Shown: piece after piece, positions 18,966 through 30,980 of the stretch
Layout: every line of letters begins with the position of its first letter
Position numbering within the stretch: position 1 is the first letter of the stretch
Notes under the pieces: model-generated
Told to the model about the DNA's origin: nothing
What the model saw: only the letters and a program-made list of their open reading frames with translations
The model's database searches: none
Source: Herpomyces periplanetae
Lineage: Eukaryota > Ascomycota > Laboulbeniomycetes > Herpomycetales > Herpomycetaceae
Reading direction: 5' to 3'
Assembly: GCA_009733715.1 (NCBI GenBank)
Contig: WMKJ01000057.1
Location: 23,093-87,092 of the forward strand
Length of the DNA stretch: 64,000 bases
Program-made: the position numbers and the translations under genes

Positions 18966-21294
18966 CTAGCCCATCGATTTACGTCGTAATTCAACTCGCT
19001 CTCTATGATGCCTATTCTTCAAATGAACCTCAAAATTCTCTACCGTTAACCCAGGTCCGGGAGTATACAATTTTCCTGGGCAATCCAAACATCGAATCCG
19101 CGGTAAATATTGAAACTTTACGTTTTCAAGGTTCCCGTTATGCCGGCCACTTTTTCCCCCTGATCCATCATTATCGGAATTAAACGCATCAATCTTGGTA
19201 GGTTGATTACTGACTTTATCAATCGCGGAATACCTCATATACCCTTCAAACATATCATGAACATACTTCCTGCGCAATTGTTCAAGCGCTGACTCGATCC
19301 ACGGCGGTGGAGGAACCTATTATCCGTTAGTGTATTATTGCTCTGGATTGCACCTGCTCATTTGAACCTACCCGTGCCCCACCTGCCGGTTGCGGAAATT
19401 CCGCGTCGACTCGTCCATCGGGCAGGTAGTGGATTGTGTCATCTCCCGATTTGGCCAATGCGCCTTCCCCATCTTGCTCCGCTTTCGGTCGCTCATTCCG
19501 TTTCGCTTTGCCATCCTCGTCCATACCTCCTTCCCTGGTCCCCGTTGCTCTAGCACCCGTTTGTTTTCCTATTTCATGATTTTGTTCAATCGCTTTTAAT
19601 AATCCTTTACTGCGCAATCGCAGTTTAACTACAAGTCTATCACGACTTTCTTCAACCTCTTCTTCCTTATCTGTAGAACTAGCTCCGCCTCTTCGAGTTA
19701 ATCGTTTTTCAGCTGTCAGCGGTCTCATGTTACATTCATTATTTATACCCGGTAATCCAGTTCCGCCTCCTACACTTGTTAACGCTGTCGGATTTGTAGT
19801 TGTCGTTGCCATTATACTTATTGGTATTGATGTTGCCGATGCTGACGTTGTACCTTGTAAAATGCTATTACCATTTCCACCACTACCTCCATGATTCCCT
19901 CGTAATGCAACTGTAGCTGCTGTTGCAGCTCCGCGTACTCCACGTGTTCGTGAATTTCCGTTTATCACACTAGAATTTTGTGCTTGTGCCGCAATTTGCC
20001 CTGTGCCTAGTGTAGTAGATTCACCCGTTGAATCCTCACTGTTAGAATCCCCGTATTCATCAGTTCCTTCCGTACCCCCCGTTCCTCGATTAATCTGTCG
20101 GCGCCCTCGCATTGACGTCCGATGTATTTTGAATAATCTACTACACTCAAGTGAACTTGTCGCGCTCGGTAATACTTCTGATACTAGTAATGTTCGTACT
20201 GTACGTGGCCTTTCTTTAAGGTCCGGTAATGCTGGTCCCCCACGTCGGTTTATCGAACGTTTTTGTCTTCTTTGTTCACGTAAAATTGATAATTCCTCTT
20301 GTTGTAAATCATTCTCATTCAATTCGAATATATACGGTGTAAAATCTTTTGCTGCTTGGGCCGGTCGAAATACCGACGGTAAAGGTGATGGTAAAAACCC
20401 TTCTTTCAAATCTCCATCTTCAATCGGCCTTCCGTCAAACGGATGCCCTACTATGTATAAACTTCTTGTGAACATTTGACTTTGTTCGCGAATCGAATGT
20501 GCAATCGCCGTTGTAAATTCTCCCGACAATGATAGCTCACGTGCCATCTGTCGTGCAAATTCTTCCGGATTATTCATTGGATTATTGATGTCCCACTCAA
20601 ACCGATCTACGAGTGTATGCTGTCCTATCGTTATATTCAGCTTAACCAAAATGCGCATTTCATCGTCCTTATACGACGTATACGGCAATCCATTCTTCAC
20701 TTCTTTATCATCAAAGAAAACATGCGGAAAGTAATCCTGTACTTGCTCCACAATCTCTCGTTGTACACGATGCGCTACCATTCCTGCTGACTGCGCTGGT
20801 ATACGAAAATCCTCCACCAGTGTTTCCGCGAACAAGTCTACAGGTATAACGTGATCGTGTAAATTCCACGTAAACGTATCACGTAGCTTCATCTTATCAA
20901 TTTCAATGTCCAATCGCACCGGCACTAACTCTTCGTAAGTGTTAGCTTGAATAGTTGCTTGTTCTCCGTTAATGTACAACTCTTTACTCCGTCGATTCCC
21001 CGCTCGTCGTTGCTGCCCAGGGTACTGTACGCGTACACGTTCATCAGTCTTCCCGTTACCGTAGCCCGCAAATCCGTATCCATAGATAGAGCCCGGACAC
21101 ATTACTCGTTGATGACGCAGTTCGGCATAGTAGTTTCTCAGCATTTGCTTTTCTCGTAAAAAATTCCATCGTGCATAATTCTGTTCGTTTACTTTGTCCG
21201 TCGCCAGTGAATCCAAATGTTGACATCGTTGAACAAGCCGCTTACTCGCTTCCCGTAGACCCGGCTCAGTTCCCGGGTGTGTTGAGCCTTGCAT
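18966..21294 (-). CDS. SNF5: SNF5/SMARCB1-family chromatin remodelling subunit
   Basis: SNF5 is a core subunit of SWI/SNF (or RSC as Sfh1) in the nucleus. Exons 21294-19354 and 19316-18966 join in phase 0 to give 763 residues; the ATG at 21294 is the first in frame. The SNF5 domain (about 120-295) has two repeats, VPVRLDIEIDKMKLRDTFTWNL and MRILVKLNITIGQHTLVDRFEWDIN. Each is followed by the AxxLxxD helices, including FAETLVEDF and FARQMARELSL. GHPFDGRPIEDGDL follows. Residues about 400-640 are low-complexity (Gly/Thr/Ser/Asn-rich). Exon 2 carries the conserved fungal C-terminal block, PPPPWIESALEQLRRKY and IRCLDCPGKLYTPGPG then NFEVHLKNRHHRERV, whose presence proves the splice. The intron is only 37 nt. 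SNF5 and SFH1 are hard to separate, so SWI/SNF versus RSC membership is open. Confidence 0.92.
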
Positions 21295-24200
21295 TTTCGT
21301 CAACTTTGCCCGTTAATCGATGCCACGCGTAGAACAGCGCCTACGGGCGCGCGCCCCTAAGCCTCACCACCCAGATGGCAAAATATACTTCACTTCCAGT
21401 CGCATACGCTAACAAGCCTTTTTATACATTTACGCTCGCGCGCATATGTAAGTTTATACGTCCATATACAAATATATATATGTGCGCGTATGTGCGTATA
21501 TGAGTATGGGTTCGGGCGTAAATGTATAAGTTAACCCTGCCGGTATAGCAAACTTTGCGTCCTTACTGTTACCCTTGTATCGACAAATTTCACTGTGTAC
21601 ACGCGTACAAATAATACGCGGTCAGTTCACGTTTTTCCACTCGCTATAAATTCTTTTATCCCGCTCTTCAGTTGGTCTCGGCAAGGCTAGATACTGAAAC
21701 CCGATCCCGAATGTCAAGTTTCGCTAACAAAATTTTTTTAACCCCACTCTGCTAGTGTATTTAGTGACAAAGTATGTCTATACCAATGAGTAAATCTCGA
21801 GTTAACTCCGCCTGTGGTATGTAAGAGGCCATAAAGTTTGTTCAATATTTCCAACTCATTTCACTGCACGTAAGAAGAGTTTCCCTTTTACTCATAAACC
21901 AAGTATTTCAAAGTCCACTGTCGTTAAAACTCCAAAGACACGCTGTCGCACTAAACCTAAACATAACACGTTAGAATTTACGTTAACTTTCGCGCTCATC
22001 CTCGCCCACCTGTACACACATATACATACACACGTAGGAACTCTCTCCAACTTTCACAGTATGTATTCCCTTACTATGCAAAGCAAAATCTAAAACTTAT
22101 GATGTCCTTTCACTCTTTCAAAATGTAAAATGATCCCATCAATTCCTAATCAAATGTTTACCGACACCCAATCAACCAATCTACTAAATCATAAGTTTAG
22201 CTGCCCCATCTTTAACCATATCTCACACGCGCCGTCTCCCCCTCCCGAGATATCGTCTCCTAACCCGAACCTCGGCTAATTCATATTTCTTGGCATTTTT
22301 TAGTGCCGGAAAATAATCTCTTGCGGCTTGCCGAGTCCTACGGGAGTAGACTGTTGTGCCGGTGTTTCTGTTATCGGTAGACCATTTTAACTTTAGCACC
22401 TTCCTTTCCCTGTTGGTCGACTTTGCCAAGCCCGAGAGTTTTAATGTGTACATTATCGGTCCGGTATGTAGATTAGCTGTGATGTGTGGAATGTCGGGAT
22501 TGACCGGATTAGTGGGCATTGTTCCGTTTACCTGTACAAATTATTTTTCCGAGTTGGTAGAATCCGTCCGATCCGATGGAAATCATCTCGTCCGATCCGA
22601 ATTACTGTATTTGGCAATCTTTTTTCAATGTTTCTAATTTTTGAACATTTTCTTAATTGAATAATTTTGATCCATTTTACTCTCGACTTACTACTAAAAA
22701 TTTAAAATCTTCCAATTTACTTATGCAATTATTTACTTATTTTACCAGTTTTGTTAATACGGTTGTAACATTATGACCCCTTACCCTTTTGAAACATCCA
22801 TCTTCAAAGTTAAGACGTTTAACCTTCCCTGCAAATCTTACATCTAATATACGTAAATTATCCTCATAGGCATGCTACCACACCTTATTACAGTGTATAT
22901 AATGTAGTGAAAGCATAATACGCTAATGACGGGTACACCTAACCCTTGTGTAATCCTTCGGCAACGAACGACAACTTAAACCGAGTGTGCTTCATGTACA
23001 TGTCAAGGTTGTCGAAACGCCCAAACTCGTACCCAACTAAAATTATAACCGTGCTCAGCTACTGTATACCCTTGCATAGACCCGCTTGTCACGCTTAATC
23101 CGCATCCTTTAGGATTTTCATTAATCTACACCCTGTGAACTCACACACATGACTAATTATCGATTCTCTGGCTCATCCTGTCAATCATATCTTCGCGCAT
23201 ACCGTCAAAAAGATTTTACTACCTCTGACAAATTCCCATTCATTTGCGCTATACTATGCCATCTCTACTTTCTTAACACCGTCAAAGGGTCATAGTTGGT
23301 CCATCTGCTATGATTTGATATATCTTTTAATGTCTCGCAACCAGGCCATTTAACTCCACTAGTCTTTCATCGACTATACACATTTTTTGTCGCACGAATT
23401 GTTCTTTTCCACAAAAAGACTCTTTACTAAATCCCCAAGCCCATACAGCTTGTGAATATTACTCAATCTAACATCACAATAATGCAATCAATGACCCGAG
23501 ACTCCGTTCATCTACCAAATCACACGCATAAATTATCCAATCTTTGACACAATTTGCGCATGCATATACTCAACGGCGGGTATGCCCAATTGTCTTAAAA
23601 GTCCCACTTTTTCAACCCCGACAAACCTTTCCTCGTGCTCACCCTTCATGTTAAGTTTAGTGTACATCCTCCTGCTTCACTCCACATTAATGAAAACCGT
23701 AAATATGACTCCCGCACCACACCGATAATCAACACCTGATTAACCCATTCACTAAAGCAAGCCCATTAACACTCCATCCACGTCGGACTTTGCCGAACAT
23801 ATTTCCAATTGTTCCGTAAGGCTAGTCAATTCCAACATCCCCCGGGTAAAATCTTTTCCAAATTCGTTGTATGGACTTCCTAGTAGTTCTCCAGTACGTG
23901 ACCATGCATCTATACTCGGGTACCTGATGTTGTTACCCTATCAATTTTTCGGTAGATTTAATCTTATTCAATAATCCACTCGATCTAACAAGTATAATTC
24001 AACGAGTCTCAATGCGCATGCTCACCAGCAAAATGAAGCCTCCGATGTAAGGCTACTAGACATCATCGAAATATCTAAACCTGATCTTTTCCCCCAAATT
24101 GGTCAATTCAATTGCATTACATTAGCGGGTAAGAGCAAAAAGTACGGCCATTTTGTACATGAGATTCTCAAAGGTTCGTCAGTTTTAATCCCCTTTTCTC

Positions 24201-25160
24201 TCATGGGCCTACTGTCAGTTTTTCTTTCATTTTCCGTTTAAATAGCGAGTTAAACAGCCTCCCGTGCCTTTGACTCATCTGTCCGTTGAACCCCTTCCGT
24301 GGTACCCTTCCCATCCCTCACGTTAACCTTGAAATCACAGTATAATATTCGCAGGTACAATTCTATGCATATCGTTCAACCGTTTTCCCCTCAGTAATTA
24401 GAATAATGCATTATTTAGTGACTATTTGCCTAAACCTAAGCATTACTTCCTTTCAGATATACATCCCGTGTACTGTCTGCTGTTAATTGTTGTAGATTTC
24501 TTGCTGCCAGGTGCATTATGAGTATGTTTTATCAATGCCAAACGAACACGAGACTCAAGAGTATCCAGTCATACGATCATTAATGTTTCAGCGTTGTCCT
24601 GCTCTGAGCCTCTACATTTAGGCCAGCATGTATCAAACTGCCACCAACTCATAATCACATACACCCAATATTTCAAATTCCTAGTCTAGCTCGTCTTAGT
24701 TCGAAAGCCCTGTGAGTCTGAACTTCACTATTTCCCTTGAATCTGATCTTCTTGCTTCATTATAAATATAGCTCAAACCTTCCTCCTACCACAATATCAA
24801 ACTTCATCCTCCGTTTCGTCAATTCACACCAATTTTCTTCCATGTTAACAGTACCTCAGTATCATCACTATCAATCTTTCATTCCAGAGTGCCCTGGTTC
24901 ATATTACAATTCATTTCACTTCCCGTTTATCCGTTTCAAAACAACTAAACCAGTCCCTCCTCCTTCGTGAGACAATTGACAATTTTTTCAAAAAAACAAC
25001 TGCAAAACGCTTCACACACTCTCTCCTATTCACGACTGATCATTCATCTAGTTCGCCTTGTTGAAGGCTGTATCGTTCACCATTACATGCGAAGCTTGAA
25101 CCTCCAACTCCACGCTTTCGCATCTTCATTTATTTCATCCTGTTCAATCCATTATTACAA
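21295..25160. other. 3.9 kb gene-free divergent intergenic region
   Basis: This region lies between SNF5 and the patatin gene. About 21330-21520 holds GC- and GT-rich alternating purine-pyrimidine DNA (GCGCGCGCCC, TCGCGCGCATATG, TATATATATGTGCGCGTATGTGCG). About 22220-22610 is more GC-rich and has open frames on both strands, but I recognise no family. It includes a CGTCCGATCCGA direct repeat near 22566-22602. The rest (22640-25160) is AT-rich without convincing exons. Confidence 0.4.
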
Positions 25161-28100
25161 ATGCAGACGTCCAAGTCCCGATCAAATATTAACATCTCGA
25201 GCCAAAACTCTTCACCGTTAGAAAAGAATCCTGATGCACCTTTGCGCTTACTATCTCTTGATGGAGGAGGAGTTCGCGGGCTTTCGTCTATTCTGGTTTT
25301 GGAAGATTTAATGGAATGCATTGCACGCGAAGAAAAGCGCTTGGGCCGTCGTGCTCTTAACGATAATACCATTCCACGTCCGTGCGATTACTTCGATTTA
25401 ATCGGTGGAACTAGTACCGGCGGAATAATTGCCGTTTTACTCGGGAGGCTGCGTTTAACTTGTCGACAATGTTTAGACATCTACATGGAACTGGCTCGAG
25501 AAATATTCAAAAAGGACCGCTCTCTTCATATCAGTGGAGTTAAAATTCCCTTTAGCGCAAATCGCTTCTCCGGTGCTGTACTTGAGCGCGAAATTAAGAA
25601 GGCTCTTGTTAAACTTGGCTTCCGTGAAGATGAACTTATGTGGGACGATAGCCTGTTTTACGAGGATACATCGGGAAATGTTGAATATAACAGCATCTGG
25701 CGCGACATTCATAGCTCGTCACAGACAGCACCACCCATGAATTATTCTCCTTCGACTTCACCTTCATCAGATAGTACGAGGAGTTCTGATGTAGAATCCT
25801 CCAAAATTACGTCACCGGAAAAATCTGTTCAAAACAAGTCATTTAGTCCATCCGGTGACTCTAGCAATATAAACGGTATTAACAATTTTATCGCAAATCG
25901 ATTCAAAAAGGTTACAAATCCAATTAAACGTTGTGTTGACCGCCGTCATACATGGAGAGTCGCTGGAAGTGGATCCGTTTGCAAGCGAAAAAATCAGTCG
26001 GGATGCCGTACTTTCGTGGTGACAGCCTTAAAGAATGCCCTGGGCTTGCCTCGAATTCTTGCTACGTACGATCCTTCATGTCGTCATGTCACTATTTGGC
26101 AAGCTCTAAGAGCAACAAGTGCCGCACCCACTTTCTTCGAGCCAATAACGTTTGGTTCCCCAAAAATGACCTATTTAGATGGAGGTATGGGTTGGAATAA
26201 CCCATGTGCAGAAGTAGCCTACGCTGCCAAATCCATCTGGGAAGGACGGTCGATTGGCTGCATCGTGAGCATCGGTACCGGTTTACATACATTACCATCT
26301 GTTAAAAAATTTGCTTCATGGCTTCCTTTTGGATTGGGAACTGATATTGCTCTAGCAAGCGCATTAGCTTCAATGGCAACAAGTACATCTAGAGTCCATA
26401 ATGAATTACAGAGAACTTACTTTGATACACCAACCAGTTACTTTCGTTTTGACGTGGATGGTGGTCTAGCAAATGTGTCACTTGAGCAATGGATGCGTGA
26501 AGATGAAATAACAAGCTTGACAGAAGAATATATGAACCATCCACAGCAACGTCGAAATGCCTGTCAGCTTGGAAAAATTCTTGTTAAATTGTCAGTTCTA
26601 CCACCCGTTTTCCAAATAAGCGCTACTCAATTTTCCGTAGGTCTGCGAAATCGGGATGTCCTACACGGTCATTTTAAATATGAACGCTTAGACTTTTCCT
26701 CCAGTCAATTCACCCTTCCTCCACAAATAAGTCATCAACGGCGCTTCAGTGCAAGCAGTGAGGGTGGAATCACCGTTGACTCACATTTTGGAATTAGCCA
26801 TGTTGTATATCCTGTTGGTGATGATATGCGACAAACTTCAAATTATAATTTCCATACTAATCCAGATGTTGATGATATAGAAGACACTCAGATCATTCTA
26901 CCCCCGATTTTCCGAGGTTTACATCGAACCTATAATCCTCCAAGTCCAATTGCTTCAATACAAGGAATTGCTAAATCATCATGCGCAACAGTTCTCACAG
27001 CCATTTCTACAGATAAAGTCTGTTTGCGTATGCTGCGAAGAAATATCCCACCGGGGAGATATCGTGTTAAATTCATTGTCAACTTTTCCAGTACTTGGGA
27101 GCACAACAGCAGGGTAACAAACCTTCGATCGCTACACACTTCATCTGGCGCCAATGGATCCACACCACGAATACACGAAGAAAAGAAACTTGTTCATAGA
27201 AGAATTGATTCAGCATCTTCTACAACATCCGACAAAAGCTTCGCTTCATGTTCATCGTCAATTTCTTCAACAACTAATACTAGCAGTACATCAAGTACTA
27301 ATACATCGACTGTTTCGTCGGACAATGACTCTGACAGAGAATCACAGGCATCTGATGTATCCATCCGAACTACGGAGCAACTCGACCATAGCCACATATA
27401 TAGACGTTCCAAGCCATCTCACCGACATCGACATCATGGTCATCGTCATAACAAATCATACTCATCCTTGTCGACGACCGTAACGAATTTCAGTGCTGTT
27501 ACTCCGTCAAATGTTTATTCTTATGCCAACAATCGTTCAGTGATTCATCCACCAAGTGAACTAATATTTTCCGTTGGACGTCCACTGAATCCTGATACAT
27601 TCCTTAAGCGTGTCGTTGACGTTCGCATTGATCCTGATATCGTACCCGTACTACTACATCCAGATGCAGTTCGTATTCGTGTCGGTCGACGTCGACTAGT
27701 AAAGTTAAGTGCACGGGGCGGTTGGCACGAGTTGTCAGGCGATGATTTCACATCGGCGTATCTACCCAACCAATTCCATCACCATATAACTCGTCCCACC
27801 CAACGGATAAATGCATCTACACCTCGTCAAATCCCTCTTCATCTACGTTCTCACAGCTTTACAGCATCACCACGGGTCCATTCAAACTTGAGAACTGCTT
27901 TCGTATCATCAGCTATACTATCAGAAAATGGTCGGGAATTCATGGAAGATGATACATTTGCGGTGCGTAATGCAGTTCGACGTCCTAAAACGTTAGACGA
28001 CGTTGACAAAACGGCTTTAATGACCAATTCTTTAAATGTAACTCGGGGGGACGCAGTTCCAACCAGACTTGCAGTGCGACGTGCACATCATTACCACCAT

Positions 28101-28316
28101 CGAGCCGCTTCCAGTCCAATCATAGAAACTACTAGTCCATCCATATACCGACAACCACAATTGGAGAACCGAAATTCTCATACCTACGACTACGGTGCAG
28201 TGCGCGTAGGACTGGACGGATGTCTAGGATTTGTCGTAAGCTCCAGATTTGTGCCAGGGAAAGCAATTGGCGGATGGAGTTTCGGGGGCGTGAGAGTTGA
28301 ACCACTTTTTGATTAA
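25161..28316 (+). CDS. Patatin-like phospholipase/acyl hydrolase, large fungal form (1051 aa)
   Basis: Patatin-like enzymes hydrolyse acyl esters of glycerolipids with a Ser-Asp dyad. The single exon starts with an ATG at 25161. The glycine-rich oxyanion motif is LSLDGGGVRG (33-40), the nucleophile elbow is GGTSTGG (82-88, Ser86), and the catalytic Asp lies in LDGGMGWNNP (near 340). All three are intact. A Ser-rich, probably disordered insert of about 70 residues (about 190-260) splits the domain before GCRTFVVTAL. After residue 500 the protein is long, Ser/His/Arg-rich and low-complexity, with no domain I recognise. No transmembrane helix or signal peptide is obvious. The exact lipid substrate cannot be told from sequence. 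Confidence 0.88.
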   Translation: MQTSKSRSNINISSQNSSPLEKNPDAPLRLLSLDGGGVRGLSSILVLEDLMECIAREEKRLGRRALNDNTIPRPCDYFDLIGGTSTGGIIAVLLGRLRLTCRQCLDIYMELAREIFKKDRSLHISGVKIPFSANRFSGAVLEREIKKALVKLGFREDELMWDDSLFYEDTSGNVEYNSIWRDIHSSSQTAPPMNYSPSTSPSSDSTRSSDVESSKITSPEKSVQNKSFSPSGDSSNINGINNFIANRFKKVTNPIKRCVDRRHTWRVAGSGSVCKRKNQSGCRTFVVTALKNALGLPRILATYDPSCRHVTIWQALRATSAAPTFFEPITFGSPKMTYLDGGMGWNNPCAEVAYAAKSIWEGRSIGCIVSIGTGLHTLPSVKKFASWLPFGLGTDIALASALASMATSTSRVHNELQRTYFDTPTSYFRFDVDGGLANVSLEQWMREDEITSLTEEYMNHPQQRRNACQLGKILVKLSVLPPVFQISATQFSVGLRNRDVLHGHFKYERLDFSSSQFTLPPQISHQRRFSASSEGGITVDSHFGISHVVYPVGDDMRQTSNYNFHTNPDVDDIEDTQIILPPIFRGLHRTYNPPSPIASIQGIAKSSCATVLTAISTDKVCLRMLRRNIPPGRYRVKFIVNFSSTWEHNSRVTNLRSLHTSSGANGSTPRIHEEKKLVHRRIDSASSTTSDKSFASCSSSISSTTNTSSTSSTNTSTVSSDNDSDRESQASDVSIRTTEQLDHSHIYRRSKPSHRHRHHGHRHNKSYSSLSTTVTNFSAVTPSNVYSYANNRSVIHPPSELIFSVGRPLNPDTFLKRVVDVRIDPDIVPVLLHPDAVRIRVGRRRLVKLSARGGWHELSGDDFTSAYLPNQFHHHITRPTQRINASTPRQIPLHLRSHSFTASPRVHSNLRTAFVSSAILSENGREFMEDDTFAVRNAVRRPKTLDDVDKTALMTNSLNVTRGDAVPTRLAVRRAHHYHHRAASSPIIETTSPSIYRQPQLENRNSHTYDYGAVRVGLDGCLGFVVSSRFVPGKAIGGWSFGGVRVEPLFD

Positions 28317-28961
28317 TCAAAATAAAAATTCTGTCAGTCATTCTTATTCATTTATTAATTCAGCCGATACTTACCAAATTTTGAACTTTGGAGCGTATAA
28401 TCCCAATTTCGCCAATTACCCTAATAACCAGTATCAAATTTGTTTAACATCGATATTCAGAACCGTTACAAACCGCTCGAATTTTAATGCAAAAAATCGC
28501 AATACTTCCTCCAAAATGCCAAATTATTCCAATATTTGTACAGTGTGCTTCATGTTTAGTGCAACTTAGGACCAAATTACAGACGGTAACTCAAACCCAA
28601 ATCATTTTTCAACACGATTCGGGTACGAAATTGCGTACTTACACGCAATCTCAAACTATAAAACAATTGTTTAGAGAATTTAACAGTAGCTGTTTATGTG
28701 AGATTTAGAAAGCGCCACTAGTTCCAGTATAAAACTATATGTATTAATTAGTGTGTTAAATGGTAAATCCAACGAGGGTTTTCAAAGTCTCAATTTAACT
28801 ACAACCATCTGTAAATTGTTTATCCGGGGTTTCAGATTGTGTGCCAGCACGTCATTTCAAGCGAATAATTCCCAAGGTGTAGACACTTATTTCCGTTTAT
28901 ATATGCGGCCCATGACCACGACCATGGTAATGGGGAAGGTTAACTTATGCAATTAAGTTAA
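28317..28961. other. Convergent 3' intergenic region
   Basis: A 645 bp AT-rich spacer between the patatin stop and the NYN-protein stop. No gene is seen. Confidence 0.5.
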
Positions 28962-30980
28962 TCATTCGGTATCTAGCAAAAAGTCCACATAAGGATCAAG
29001 TTCAATAATTCTAAATTTGCCTTCCCATTGCTTCAAAAAGTTTGGTCGGCGATATAACCGGCTAATGGTGGCTCTCCAAGCTACAAGCTCGACCCTCCAT
29101 CCACATTGTAATGTACGTTTTACCATTTTCATAAAGCCATCGGAAAATTCAGCGGCGGCTCCATCCCCAGTAGCTAATACCATTGTAGCAGTGGATTGCC
29201 AATCGATTAAACTATGAGCCATCTTCAGTTGGAGCAATTCATCTACACCTTGCTCACACCACTTTTGATATGACTGACATTTGCCGGCCAGCGGAGACCC
29301 TCCGGGGAGATTTCGAGATGAATTTGACGGGCATGAGCTATCAGCATTACATTGATAGTCTTCTCCAGTGTGTGAAATAGAGTCTTTCATTTTGAAAACT
29401 TTATCTAGGATATTAGTTTCATAACCAATTTGATTTGCGATTGTAAAAGCGGGAATAGCTGGGGCAGACCCTACTAGCACACGTTTTGCCACAGGCCTAC
29501 ATCGTTCGAGAATTAAAACAAGTGATGTGAACAAAATATTGTTAGCGTAATCGATTCTTTCATGAGATGGGACCTTGCGAACGCGTTTAAGATATTCCAT
29601 AAAACCAATCCAAATGTTAGAAAAGTCCACGAACACATGGATTGCTTCAACACGCTTCGCAAATACTTCATTATGGAATTTGCTCAGTAACCAGGGTTCA
29701 TTGAAATCTTGCTGAAGGCGGGATCGAAGAGTAATACACTTCTGAATAGCTGACTTACTTAACAAGCAGACGGGCAATTTGATTGTGGTCAAAGGGACTT
29801 TGAAGGAAGACACCAATTCGGCAAATTGTGGACATTCAGCATCCTGTGAATTTAGCACAGTGGTGCTCAGGACGGGAATGGGAAATTGAAAGATGAGAGA
29901 TTCACAAACAACTTTATTTTTATCATTGGCATTTATAATGGTTGATTTAGAATGAGAAGGTCCATTACAAGCAGACGAATTTTCCTGATGATCCTTCAAG
30001 GGCTTGTAGATGTTTGCTGGGAGAGCGATACGGGCATTCAAGTCTTTTGATTTTAAGGCTCGGCAGGAATTTTTTGAGGGATGGTTTGTTAATTTTAAAC
30101 AATTCAAGCAGATTTGAGGTTTAATGAGTGTAGTACGTAATACAGGGTGAGACGATTTTTGCTTGGAACACTGGGAATATTTCTGCGTACCAGTTGCCAC
30201 GGAAGTGGGAGCTTTACGGTTTTGCTTGCCATTTGCAGAATGCGAAAGCCTGTGAACCAGTTTAATGGATTGAGAGGAATAGCAGCCGGTAATGTAAAGG
30301 TTATCAGTAGTTATGAGGGCAACTTTCGGGGAGAGCGTAATAGGAGAAGATTTTAGAAGTAACCGAATTTTTATTCGCTTTTGAGAACGTGAACCATCGT
30401 TTGACGAAAGGAAGCACCTTTCGATATCCTTAGAAATGGAAACGCTAGAGGCGCCTTGCTTGTTCTGACGCCCAACATTGAGGCGGCGTCGATGCTTAGC
30501 AGGTTTAGAGGGAAGGGTAGCGGGAGTAGTATTATTTGGGCTAGCCTTTCGAGATCTCTTGCTGGATCGCTTGCAGGCGCGTTGGGATAAAGGCAGTTTA
30601 TCGGTATTCAAGGGTTTCTCATTTGACGAATTGACGGACGGTACGGGAGGGATAGAGTGGGATTCACCAGTGCTAAGATAATTTAACTTTGAGGGCGGCA
30701 AGGAATTTAAGGTTTCCAAGAACTGCCAAATTTTGGTGAAGTCACCAAGACGCTTTGACGCAATATGAGAATCATGTTTTCGGATAATAAAGTTAGAAGG
30801 TGGAAGTCTGGGGTAATCGCGAGGATTATTGGAATAACGTAGAGAAGAAGTGGAAAGGTTACAATATAGCGGAAAGTTCAGGGCTTGAGATCGGACGCTA
30901 TACAGCGACGGGAGAGTCGCGTGTTTAATAGTGAACGAGTCACAATTCTGATTTTGATATTCCGACGAATTGGCATGCAT
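28962..30980 (-). CDS. NYN (PIN-like nuclease) domain protein, otherwise uncharacterised
   Basis: The single exon of 672 residues starts at the first in-frame ATG (30980). The first about 440 residues are basic, Ser/Lys-rich and low-complexity, with nuclear-localisation-like clusters (KRSSKRSRK). The C-terminal about 225 residues resemble the NYN domain, a PIN-fold RNase module. They start with IHVFVDFSNIWIGF, where the Asp would be a metal ligand. They continue with RVLVGSAPAIPAF, a WCEQGVDELLQLKM segment (acidic Glu/Asp positions), and LATGDGAAAEFSDGF with another Asp. The WRVELVAW end is also typical. Related domains occur in fungal orphan proteins and MARF1-type RNases. An RNA-processing role is inferred only. 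The upstream DNA is a long purine-rich stretch (pyrimidine-rich on the coding strand). Confidence 0.75.
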   Translation of the reverse strand: MHANSSEYQNQNCDSFTIKHATLPSLYSVRSQALNFPLYCNLSTSSLRYSNNPRDYPRLPPSNFIIRKHDSHIASKRLGDFTKIWQFLETLNSLPPSKLNYLSTGESHSIPPVPSVNSSNEKPLNTDKLPLSQRACKRSSKRSRKASPNNTTPATLPSKPAKHRRRLNVGRQNKQGASSVSISKDIERCFLSSNDGSRSQKRIKIRLLLKSSPITLSPKVALITTDNLYITGCYSSQSIKLVHRLSHSANGKQNRKAPTSVATGTQKYSQCSKQKSSHPVLRTTLIKPQICLNCLKLTNHPSKNSCRALKSKDLNARIALPANIYKPLKDHQENSSACNGPSHSKSTIINANDKNKVVCESLIFQFPIPVLSTTVLNSQDAECPQFAELVSSFKVPLTTIKLPVCLLSKSAIQKCITLRSRLQQDFNEPWLLSKFHNEVFAKRVEAIHVFVDFSNIWIGFMEYLKRVRKVPSHERIDYANNILFTSLVLILERCRPVAKRVLVGSAPAIPAFTIANQIGYETNILDKVFKMKDSISHTGEDYQCNADSSCPSNSSRNLPGGSPLAGKCQSYQKWCEQGVDELLQLKMAHSLIDWQSTATMVLATGDGAAAEFSDGFMKMVKRTLQCGWRVELVAWRATISRLYRRPNFLKQWEGKFRIIELDPYVDFLLDTE

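Noticed and set aside
22223-22519. 98-residue minus-strand ORF ending in an Arg-rich tail
   Set aside because: Open frame overlaps an equally long + strand ORF; no known family; the patch looks like a more GC-rich spacer element.
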